This document shows, in pieces, positions 21,531 to 30,189 of a stretch of DNA of 64,000 nt (its first letter is position 1; each line of letters begins with the position of its first letter). The notes under the pieces are model-generated. The model ran no database searches. It had not been told where the DNA came from and saw only the letters and a list, made by a program, of their open reading frames with translations. The translations under genes were made by a program, and so were the position numbers. Origin of the DNA: Merzomyia westermanni (Eukaryota > Arthropoda > Insecta > Diptera > Tephritidae); the NCBI GenBank assembly GCA_949987695.1, contig OX465288.1, forward strand, positions 103,449,568 to 103,513,567, given 5' to 3'.

Positions 21531-22389
21531 ATGTCGTGTGAAAAATGCAAAGACCCAATTAAAAGGGAAACCGGCATACGATGTGATGGTGTATGTGGAA
21601 AAATATATCATCTAAAGCCAAAATGTTCGGGTTTGTGTGAAGGTGCGTCAACTGTGCTAAATCCAAATAAGCTGCTGAGATTTATGTGTGATGATTGTGT
21701 TACATATATATACAATGTAGATATGGCAATGAGAAATATGCAAAGTGTAATAAACAAAAATGGTGAGCTACTACAAGAATACAAATGCGAATTTGAATTG
21801 GCGCTAAAAAATAACGAGTGGGAAATAAAAAAACTATTAGAAGCGATTGAAAGAAAATTTAGCGAGAGAATAAAAGCAATGCAAAAGGTGCAAGAAAAAT
21901 GTGAAGTAAACATGACTGAGGTAAAAAAAATTAGAGACGTAGCAGAGCAGTTTAAAGAAGGCAGTAAAAAGCTATGCAGTGAAATAAAAAGTAGCAACGA
22001 AGAAAATAAAAAAGCACAAAAAGAAATAAAAGACTTGGTGAACAAATCAGACAAAAAACGAATGTCATATTCCCAAGTACTGCAAAAAGAGAAAACAGTG
22101 ATGTCAGAAATTAGAAAAGAGGCTAATCTACTGATTAAGCCAAAATCAAAGCAAGACAGCACCCAATTCAAAAATGATCTAAATGCAAAAGTTGATCCTA
22201 AAGAATTGAAAATACGCAATGTGCAAAAGAAATCAAATGGTGTAATATTAATCCAAAGCGAAAATGACACTGAAAGAAATAAAATAAAAACGGCTATTGA
22301 AAATCGAATGGGTGAAAAATACGAAGTGAAAATACCCAAAACTGTGAGCCAGAAATTTGTTTTATCCAGAATGAACTTTAAACATACGA
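21531..22389 (+). CDS. LINE ORF1 (gag-like), C-terminally truncated
   Basis: Residues 1-60 form a PHD-like zinc cluster (CEKCKDPI, CDGVCGKIYH, CSGLCEG, MCDDC). Residues 65-170 are a lysine/glutamate-rich coiled coil (EIKKLLEAIERKFSERIKAM). Then comes an RRM-like region with VDPKELKIRNVQKKSNGVIL and EKYEVKIPK, as in ORF1 of many insect LINEs. The element's end is replaced near 22390 by a fragment of the unknown DNA transposon, so the last codons of the open frame are foreign. Likely function was RNA binding in an RNP. ORF2 is absent. Confidence 0.75.
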
Positions 22390-22690
22390 GTATATGGATG
22401 ACATTGTGGAAGAAACACCTAAAACAATATCAACAATGCCAACAGTTAGTGATGATCCAACATACGAACCACTTGGAACAGATATGGAAACAGGTGAAGC
22501 ACAAATTGCAAGGAAAAAGAAAATTTTCCATAAGAAATTTGTTAAAAATGGTAATATAGTAGTTAAAAGTTCATTTTAGGCTAATTTCTAATAATTTAAG
22601 CCTGATATCTCTACTAAAATTCAAAAACACTATAGATTCTGAAATGTACGTAAAATACCTTTAAAGTAAGCCCAATATGATATTTTTCCT
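22390..22690 (+). mobile_element. internally deleted derivative of the unknown TIR transposon
   Basis: Bases 22394-22510 match 11226-11330 (EETPxTIxTMPTVSDDPT, then DMETGEAQIA), with a small insertion. From about 22528 the text jumps to the 3' tail of the element and follows 13199-13347 and then 15309-15340. About 1.9 kb of the gene is absent, and so is the Penelope. Its left end is joined to LINE ORF1. The TIRs are not found. Confidence 0.75.
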
Positions 22691-22928
22691 AAAGATAATG
22701 AACAATCAATACGGTTTTTTACCTTTTTTTTGTAAAAATATAAAAAAATGTGTACTTTGCGAGGAAGGATATCGAAAATTGTTTTTTTTTCTCTCTGTAA
22801 GCTCTGTTTTATTACAAAAACAGCTTTCATCCAATAAAATCGATGGACTAATACAAAAGTTATAAGCATTTAAATAAATATAGCCATATAATCCTAAAGT
22901 ACCCCTGCTGTCAACCCAACTAGTTGTA

Positions 22929-23495
22929 CAAGGTGGCGCAAAAGTAATCCTCCTATCAGAAAATGCTATACATTTTGCGATTGGCCCCTAAAGTCAGTTC
23001 TGTTTCGACGTTTGTGTAGTAAACACATGCGAAATACACGTTAATAAACAACGTTACGCTACACTGCTCCATAACGCGGAATATTGCTGACTATTTATTT
23101 GACCAATAATCGGTCGGTGAAAAACGGTTATTGCGCAAAAGTAATCCTCCTATCAGAAAATGCTATAAATTTTGCGATTGGCCCCTAAAGTCAGTTCTGT
23201 TTCGACATTTGTGTAGTAAACACATGCGAAATACACGTTAATAAACAACGTTACGCTACACTGCTCCAGAACGCGGAATATTGCTGACTATTTATTTGAC
23301 CAATAATCGATCGGGGACAAACGGTTACTGTGAATGGTGAGCGCTACAGAGCAATGATCAACGAGTTCTTTTTGCCGCAACTTGATGAATTGGGATTGGA
23401 AAACATGTGGTTCCAACAAGACGGTGCAACAGCACACACTGCACGTGCCACAACCGATATGCTGAACATCGGAAGCTTACTTTTGCGCCACCTTG
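22929..23495 (+). mobile_element. mariner-like element with internal duplication
   Basis: Inverted ends CAAGGTGGCGCAAAAGTAA at 22929 and the complement ending GCGCCACCTTG at 23495 are flanked by TA on both sides. A 197-bp block including the subterminal region is tandemly duplicated (22936-23132 and 23133-about 23329). A small transposase remnant at 23332-23470 reads RYRAMINEFFLPQLDELG and FQQDGATAHTAR, the mariner-like DDE block containing the second aspartate. Non-autonomous. Confidence 0.8.
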
Positions 23496-23582
23496 TATTA
23501 TAGTTTAAAACTAGTTGACACAGACAGTCCAACTACTCGAAGTTCAGTCTTATTTCGATATTAGCAACTACACAGATTTAAC

Positions 23583-23930
23583 ATGGCGGTGTCCTACGAA
23601 ATATCAATTGCCAGCCTCTGCATCAGCATCATACCGCTTAACGGACTAGTCAGCCACTGCATCAGCATTATACCAATTGATATCGTAGTCAGTATATTCC
23701 CCAATACCATACCAGTTGACATACTAGTCATTATATGCGTCATATTCATACCAGATCACAAACTAGTCAGCCTATGCACCTGTATCATCCCAGTTAGCTT
23801 ACTAGTCATCCTATGCAGCAGTATCATACCAGTTAGCTTACTACTCTGGATAAATAATAGTAGGGTTAAAAATACACAAAAATTTCTAAATAAAACTTCA
23901 TACTTAAGCCATTTTATTCAACGAATATAA
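23583..23930 (+). CDS. open frame of 13-residue hydrophobic repeats, unknown
   Basis: The ATG at 23583 is followed by 115 codons. Residues 9-89 are imperfect 13-residue units such as LVSLCTCIIPVSL, rich in I, V, L, S and C, encoded by a 39-bp tandem repeat. Because 39 is a multiple of three, the frame is kept through all units. The tail is polar and an AATAAA hexamer lies at 23889. No family is recognised. It could be a chance open frame over a minisatellite or a membrane-type peptide. Confidence 0.3.
   Translation: MAVSYEISIASLCISIIPLNGLVSHCISIIPIDIVVSIFPNTIPVDILVIICVIFIPDHKLVSLCTCIIPVSLLVILCSSIIPVSLLLWINNSRVKNTQKFLNKTSYLSHFIQRI
23606..23850 (+). repeat. 39-bp tandem repeat (about 6 units)
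   Basis: Units start at exactly 23606, 23645, 23684, 23723, 23762 and 23801, with a partial unit at 23840. The common text is ACTAGTCA, then TATGCA, ATCATACCAGTTA. Divergence rises toward the left. Nothing else in the window matches it. Confidence 0.9.
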
Positions 23931-24869
23931 AATTTGTAGTGCATTTTATAACTTACGCACCCTCATGTTTCACACATTTATATAAAATCATTTTAATTTC
24001 AATATATTTCTCATATAAATATAATTTAAAATTCGTATAATTCTGTTTACAAAACTTTGTACCAGACCCGTTAAATAATGATTAAATATTTTAATGATTA
24101 TTAATTATATTGTATGGTCCTCAGAAAATTTTTAAGTGTTTCATTAACAGTAGCTGCACCGTTTTAATGATTAATATTTAATTAATTAAGAACAATGTAT
24201 TAATTAATTTTAATTGCATTATCTATAAAAAAAATACTGATTTATTTTAATTATTTTTCATATCGTTTAGTTGCATTTTTGATATGATTAACTAGGTTAA
24301 TGTAGTTAAATTATTATTTTTGATTAATTTTATTTACTTCCTGTATTTGCAATTTAATAGACCCTTTAACAAAGAAAAGAGTACATTGCAACACTGTTTA
24401 AGTGTGAATAAGATTGATCCAGTAACATTAAGGAAATACATATACAAAACATAAAAAACTCAGGAAAAATTAAGACATTTCAGGGATACAGGTCATGGCG
24501 CAGGTAATACATGGTATGAAACATACTCGTATACTCGTATATGCCTACGAAAACAGTAAAATCAGCACCAATCCTTTCACCACAATTTGGTTTTTAAAAG
24601 TATTCTCAAATGGTAAAAGGAGTTGGTAGTTGTTTGCAAGAATTTTATTCTGTCTTGTACAAAGAGTACAAGTATGTAAGTATAAAGTGTATTGGTTTTA
24701 CTCATTAAACACCTACATTTAAAAATTTATAATGTAGGTGATAATAATTGAAAATAATCACTTCATAGAAATAACTAAATAATTAATAATAATAATTAAT
24801 TACTTGATTGGTTTCAATCATATGATGGGTTTTAATTAAAAATAATGGACATGTATTCCAATAATTTTT
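23931..24869. other. AT-rich spacer
   Basis: No open frame, terminal repeat or recognisable element. Dominated by TTAATTAAT-type runs. Confidence 0.5.
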
Positions 24870-25470
24870 TTTTACATATTTTTGCAACTTCAACGAGCTC
24901 AAGACTAGTTGATAATAATTCTTAGTTAACTACTATTATTTTTGATTAGAGGAAAAATTGAAAGCAACAAACATATACAGGCTATAGTTATAGTACTATT
25001 TCGAAAACAGCCACGATTTCTCGTCAGACTAGCTCGTATAGTTTTGCTATTTCAGAGGATCTTGTGAAGAATCGAAAAAACTCACTCTGATTGCAAGCGC
25101 TTCTGCCTAACCCATAGGCTATGCTGCGTGTAGTTTTGCAAGCTGCTTGATTCAAGTTTTCCTCCAATTGTTGTTTGCTATCTTGTCAACGGTATACACA
25201 ATATTTTAGATATTCTGTCTATATGTAAATCATGTATGCTAGACTTTGTTTTTGTACATTCTTCTTTCTATTTTTAGAAGATAGCTATTCTACATAACCG
25301 CGTGCTCCGGTATAAATTTATTTTGTTGTTGGTTTTATGGTATGTTCATTTTTACATATTTTTGTAAGTTTAACGAGCTTAAGACCAGTTGATAATAATT
25401 CTTAGTTAATTATTTTTATTTTTGATTAGAGGAAAACTTTAAAGCAACACACATTTACAGGCTATAGGTA
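24870..25470 (-). repeat. left arm of foldback-like structure
   Basis: About 1.2 units of the repeat found at 30190-32412, in opposite orientation. Shared blocks include CGAAAACAGCCACGATTTCT, CCTAACCCATAGGCTATGCT, TACATAACCGCGTGCTCCGG and TTTTTGATTAGAGGAAAA (twice, at 24940 and 25420). It is more diverged than the right-hand units. Confidence 0.8.
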
Positions 25471-25948
25471 TAGTACTGTTTCGAAAACAAGTAGACACTA
25501 AAAATAACTGTCGCCGCTGTTTACCAAGCAGGAAGGCAATGGAAAACTCCCAACTGTATGTGTATGCTTAAGACGAGAGCAATAGCTCAAGCGAAATTGT
25601 TGTCTTTGGCTATCAGCAACAAGTAGACAGTCATGAAAGCTGTCGCCGATGTATACAAATAACAAGCTCAGTTGATGCTGACACAGCCGTCGATTTAAAA
25701 CAGCTGATCCAACTAACCTTATGAGAAACACTGCAATCGATAATTGGTGCTACATCGTAATTCGCTATCCATAGGTTATTTTAGGTTTTTCTCTTACGTT
25801 AGGGATACGACTACAGAGATATGACAAACGGACCAATAACTTCAGCCTTATGTAAATGTAAACGACTATTGGTGCCATACCATCACGTTACCGCAATCAC
25901 CATATCATCAGACCAAATGTGTGCCTAAAGTGGACAGCAATAGCTCAG
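25471..25948. other. unassigned sequence inside the foldback
   Basis: Moderate base composition. Short open frames only (for example 77 codons on the minus strand at 25731-25498). No recognised motif. Confidence 0.35.
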
Positions 25949-26101
25949 TAGCCCGATTCTGTAACTATTTTAACGCCAGGTGTTAGCCTTAACTTCGCTT
26001 AAACGAGAGTTACAGAATCGCACTTTCGTTAAGAACAAACGCCGAAATTTGGCGATAAGCTTAGCGCTCGGCGAATGGTTAAAAGTTACAGAATCGGGCT
26101 A
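25949..26101. mobile_element. MITE, 153 bp with TA boundaries
   Basis: Perfect inverted ends GCCCGATTCTGTAACT and AGTTACAGAATCGGGC, directly inside TA dinucleotides at 25949 and 26100. The interior has further GGCG/CGCC-rich inverted blocks. A TA target points to a Tc1/mariner-like mobiliser, but that is inference. Confidence 0.8.
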
Positions 26102-27470
26102 CAGGTCAATTCACCTCAACCAAAGGACACCAACAAAAAATACTCTCAACTAGTTGCAACGAAATAAAAAAATTTTTTATTTTTTAGGTACAGATAAACG
26201 GTTTATAACGATTTTTTACATTGTAAATGCACAGTTTGTATCGACTTTCATCCCTCTAATCGGACATATCTGGGGTTTGTTTAGTTGTTTAAGTTACAGT
26301 ATTGTGGGGAAGAAGTTTCAGCATAATAAACTACATTTATATATCAACATATTTCAATTTCATTACAAACGAAGTCTTATTGAGAGCTCATTTGAATATA
26401 TGTTCTAATCTTTATGCATAAGTTTAATTTACACCACTATTCGCCCGTGCAGTTTCTTGCTAATGGCATAGTTCAATTTAAACTTTCCATAATTTATGAT
26501 AGGAAACTAAAAACTAAGCTATAAAAATTAGCAGTAGTACCTACCAAGAATCGGGCTGGTAAATAAAAATACTCCTAAAAGGTTTAGGGAAGTGTTACCT
26601 CTCTCTTTCGACGCTTACTTGGATCTGGTACTACCACCTTCGACTGCAGTACGACAGATTTGTTTGACCGCAACGAGTCTTGGGTTCCTAGATAATAATA
26701 ATTTAGATTTGGGTGACCTTAAATTTTTACACCTACACTGCTCATGAGTTACATATCGACGGCAAATTCAATACATTTTGAGCTTAGATATGGCTTTCTT
26801 GAAACAAATTCGCGACTGTGGTGTTTTTGGGAAAAATATTTTGGTGATCTTCCACTCATGAATATAAAAATAATTCCTAACACAAATTATTTTACAACTG
26901 GTCATCTATAGTCTAAAAGGAACTGGTATGAATAACCCCAGGAAATAAGTAGTTATAAACTAGAATGCATGCTGACTATTTGGGCAGTTGACTGCAGGAA
27001 CCCTACACGTACATATGCATTAGTATTCATATATTAGTCAGTACATAGGTAGATTTTCGAAGGGTTATTAGATACAAAAAACCGTTAATGCCGTTTTCTC
27101 AAGTAGGTAAACTTTAAAACTTCAAACCCAGGTACATTTGAAGCAAGACCAAATTTTTTAAGGCAGGTAGTGTTTTTTTGTATAACAAAGGAACCTTTTT
27201 CTCTAGGTAGGCTTCCATTTTTACTTGATCTGAGTATAAATAGGAGTAAATGCGAATTGTTCCTTCATAATATCTGCAAGGCTCACCGGATACTGTTCAG
27301 TCTATAAGTGCATTTTATAACCCGTCATTTACTTAAAAAAATAATATGAACAAAAGGGCGCGAGAGTTGAGTGTAAAAATGACCCAGATATGTTCTGTTT
27401 TATCTGCGGTCAATATATTGTTAAAAGGACGTCACGTGTGTTTTCAAATCCTTTGAAAGTTACAACTTAA
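26102..27470. other. unassigned spacer
   Basis: No frame over 85 codons with recognisable content and no clear repeat. A GAATCGGGCT remnant near 26548 may be a scrap of the MITE at 25949. Confidence 0.4.
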
Positions 27471-28317
27471 GTGGTTTATGCATATGGTAAAGAGAATAGA
27501 ACTAGGGGTTTAGATGACATCAAAACCAGCGTATTGATAGCTTAATGGTTAGCAATGCGTGCCAAAATTTCTCTGATGAAGAAGCTTAGCAGCTTCCGAA
27601 ATGGATCTATAAGAAAAGCTATGGCGATTGTCTCCTAACATTTTTCCTACTTTATTCAATCAAAAAAAAAAAACTTTTAATAATTAATCAAAAAATGATT
27701 TTTTAAAAAATAAAAACAATAATAATTTTTATAAAAATTTTAAAAGTGAAAAATTATTATTCTTGGCCTTGAACTCGTTTCATGAATACTTGAAAATGTA
27801 CAGGCAGTAAATCAACAAAAATTGTTGGTATAAAAAAGCAATAACAAAACAGAGAGTACGCGGTAAGGCAGTTCTGCTGATAAAACAGATCTGTCTAAAA
27901 ATCCATCATGATCACACTACTAACTGTCAAATGGCCGTAGTGGTTCATGCATATGGTAAAGAAGAATAGAACTAGGAGTTTAGATGACATCAAAACCAGT
28001 GTATTGTTAGCTTAATGGTTAGCAATGCTTGCCAAAATTTCTCCGATGAAGAAGCTTAGCAGCTTCCGAAATGGATCTATAAAAAAAGCTATGGCGCTTG
28101 TCTCTTAACATTTTTCCTACTCTATTTAATTAAAAAAAAAAAAATTTTAACAATTAATTAAAAACTGATTATTAAAAAAATAAAAACAATAATAATTTTC
28201 ATAAAAATTAAAAAAGTGGAAAATTATTATTCTTGGCCTTGAGCTCGTTTCATGAATACTTGAAAATGTACAGGCCGTAAATCAACAAAAATTGTTGGTA
28301 TAAAAAAGCAGTTACAT
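27471..28317 (+). repeat. two tandem units, 470-bp period, tRNA-like
   Basis: 27471-27846 repeats at 27941-28317 with few changes. Each has a tRNA D-arm/A-box-like run TAGCTTAATGGTTAGCAATG and ends TTGAACTCGTTTCATGAATA ... AACAAAAATTGTTGGTATAA. That ending corresponds to TTGAGCTCGTTATACTTAC ... CAACAACAAAATAAATTTAT in the 480-bp units at 30190-32412. They therefore appear to be a diverged branch of the same family, with a similar period. Confidence 0.75.
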
Positions 28318-28858
28318 ACTATAAGAATTTTGGCATTCAGCCTAAAAACACTGGAAAATCATGGATAGCTAATACTGTGTGCACCACATGTCGAATCGAA
28401 TTGATTCATTCGGAATCCGGAACAAGAAGGTGCGTAGTAAAATTCAGGAATTTGCTTCTTTTTAATGCATATCTGACTTATTTCTGAAACTATCGACTTC
28501 GGCAACATATGAAATTTAGTACACCAATGAAGTGGAGGGAACCAGCTTGCTTTTCGACGGACTGCTATATTTGTACTACAGAAGTATTTGGGGTTGGAAA
28601 GTCCAGAAAAGTAACGCATGCCAGCGTATCTACGGCGTCTAAATTCAACGGAAGTTGCTCATCATTGCCATTGCCACATTCAACTTTAGTTCCGGGTCCA
28701 GGAATCAAGTTGTACTGAACTTCACACGGAAAACGAAAGAAACGCTTTGTCACAAGCACAACTCAATGATTGGATAAGAGATTTAAAATAGTCCAAGGTA
28801 AAAGCCGAGCTACACGCCTCTCGTATGCAATAATATAAATTCCTTTCATCCGATGTTA
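28318..28858. other. unassigned, possibly a coding remnant
   Basis: On the minus strand 28759-28565 gives 64 residues with FRFPCEVQYNLIPGPGTKVE, non-random in look but unrecognised. Stops surround it. It may be a decayed transposon gene. Confidence 0.3.
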
Positions 28859-29128
28859 AGGTAACAAACAACCCGTCACGAACCATTTTCCAAGTTCTAT
28901 ACGAAGGAGGACAATGTTTGTTACTGCAAGGACATTACTGGCTAACTCAAACAGTTTGGTGAACCATATGATTCCAAAGAGTGGCGATTGTTCATAAACG
29001 GCAATAAAGTATAAAGGCCGTATAAGTTTAAAGGCCGTATAATTATAAATTGGCAACCAAAAGCCGTCTATCCCGATCGCGCATGCAGTAAATACGAAGG
29101 AAACCTACGAGATAATGCAAAAATTACT
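28859..29128 (+). pseudogene. fragment of an uncharacterised multi-copy arthropod protein
   Basis: Read in shifted frames: KEDNVCYCKDITGLT, then EWRLFINGNK, then GNQKPSIPIAHAVNTKETYE. I recall a widespread uncharacterised protein family in arthropods with these blocks (a WRLFID segment, HNGN, PSIPIAHS, KETYEN). Function unknown. About 90 residues remain, with stops and frameshifts. Confidence 0.45.
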
Positions 29129-30185
29129 TCTTCTTCTTTAAATGATCATCTAACCGCCTGGGCGATTTTGACCGTCCAACATAGCTCGCCAGTCGTTTCT
29201 TCGTTGCGCCAACTGGCGCCAATTGGAAACACCGCGGGATCGCAAATCGGTCTCCACTTGGTCCTTCCATCGGAGTGGTGGTCTCCCTCTTCCTCTGCTT
29301 CCACCGGCGGGTGCCGATAAGAATACCTTCTGGGCTGGAGCATCTTCGCTCATTCGCACTACGTGGCCTAGCCAGCGAAGCCGCTGTGTTTTAATTCGCT
29401 GAACTATGTCTGCGTCTGCGTAAAGTTCATACAGCTCATCATTAAATCTTCTTCGGTACTCGCCGTCGCCAACGCGTAGAGGTCCACAAATCTTTCGAAG
29501 AACCTTTCTCTCGAATACTCCCAGAGCCGCCTCATTAGATGTTGTTAGTGTCCACGCTTCTGCACCATATAGCAGGATGGGTGCGATGAGTGACTTGTAG
29601 AGTGTTATTTTCGTTCGTCGAGAGAGGACTTTACTTTTCAATTGCCTACTCAGTCCGAAGTAGCATTTGTTTGCAAGAGTAATTCTTCGTCGGATTTCTA
29701 GGCTAACATTATTGTTGGTATTAATGCTGGTTCCCAGGTAAACGAAGTCCTTTACTATTTCGAAATTATTGCTGCCAACAGTGGCTTGGTTGCCAAGGCG
29801 CGAATGCGCTGACTCTTTGCATGATGACAGAAGGTACTTCGTTTTGCCCTCGTTCACCACCAATCCCATTTTCTCCGCTTCTTTTTCTAATTTGGAGTAA
29901 GCAGAAGTTACGGCGCGGTTGTTAAGGCCAATGATATCAATATCGTCAGCATATGCCAACAGTTGCACGCTTTTATAAAATATTGTTCCAGCGCCGTTAA
30001 GTTCTGCAGCTTGTATTATTTTCTCCAGAATAAAATTAAAGAAATCGCACGATAGGGGGTCACCCTGTCTGAAACCTCGTTTAGTTTCGCACGGCTCGGA
30101 GAGGTACTTCCCAATTCTGACCGAGCTGGCGGTGTTGCTCAAGGTCATTTTGTATAGCCGTATAAGCTTTGCGGGGAAACCAAAT
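29129..30185 (-). mobile_element. RTE-type LINE fragment
   Basis: Minus strand, truncated at the 5' side at about 30185, where the 480-bp repeat begins. The 3' end carries an AAGAAGAAGAAG-type run at 29129-29141. One long frame (29150-30148, open upstream to about 30178) codes RT. A short trinucleotide-like 3' tail is usual for RTE-like elements. Confidence 0.8.
29150..30178 (-). CDS. RTE-type RT, C-terminal half
   Basis: Contains KRGFRQGDPLSCDFFNFILE (motif B), QLLAYADDIDIIG (catalytic YADD intact), FVYLGTSI and LYGAEAWTLT. The late conserved segments are VFERKVLRKICGPL, IKTQRLRWLGHVVRM and GRGRPPLRWKDQVETDL. These blocks mark a broad RT group often recovered as 'retrovirus-related pol' in insects. 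Upstream of ATG 30148 the frame continues with FPAKLIRLYK, so the true protein began further 5'. The endonuclease and the front of RT are missing. The remaining frame has no stop. Confidence 0.85.
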   Translation of the reverse strand, partial: FPAKLIRLYKMTLSNTASSVRIGKYLSEPCETKRGFRQGDPLSCDFFNFILEKIIQAAELNGAGTIFYKSVQLLAYADDIDIIGLNNRAVTSAYSKLEKEAEKMGLVVNEGKTKYLLSSCKESAHSRLGNQATVGSNNFEIVKDFVYLGTSINTNNNVSLEIRRRITLANKCYFGLSRQLKSKVLSRRTKITLYKSLIAPILLYGAEAWTLTTSNEAALGVFERKVLRKICGPLRVGDGEYRRRFNDELYELYADADIVQRIKTQRLRWLGHVVRMSEDAPAQKVFLSAPAGGSRGRGRPPLRWKDQVETDLRSRGVSNWRQLAQRRNDWRAMLDGQNRPGG

Positions 30186-30189
30186 TTAT

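Noticed and set aside
23606..23850. Regularly spaced repeats resembling a CRISPR array
   Set aside because: The 39-bp units are contiguous with no spacers, and the genome is clearly eukaryotic.
26154..26408. 84-codon plus-strand frame with hydrophobic stretches
   Set aside because: AT-rich chance frame with no homologue recognised and no conserved motif.
28565..28759. Host exon encoding FRFPCEVQYNLIPGPG
   Set aside because: Flanking stops and no usable splice sites found. Family not recognised.
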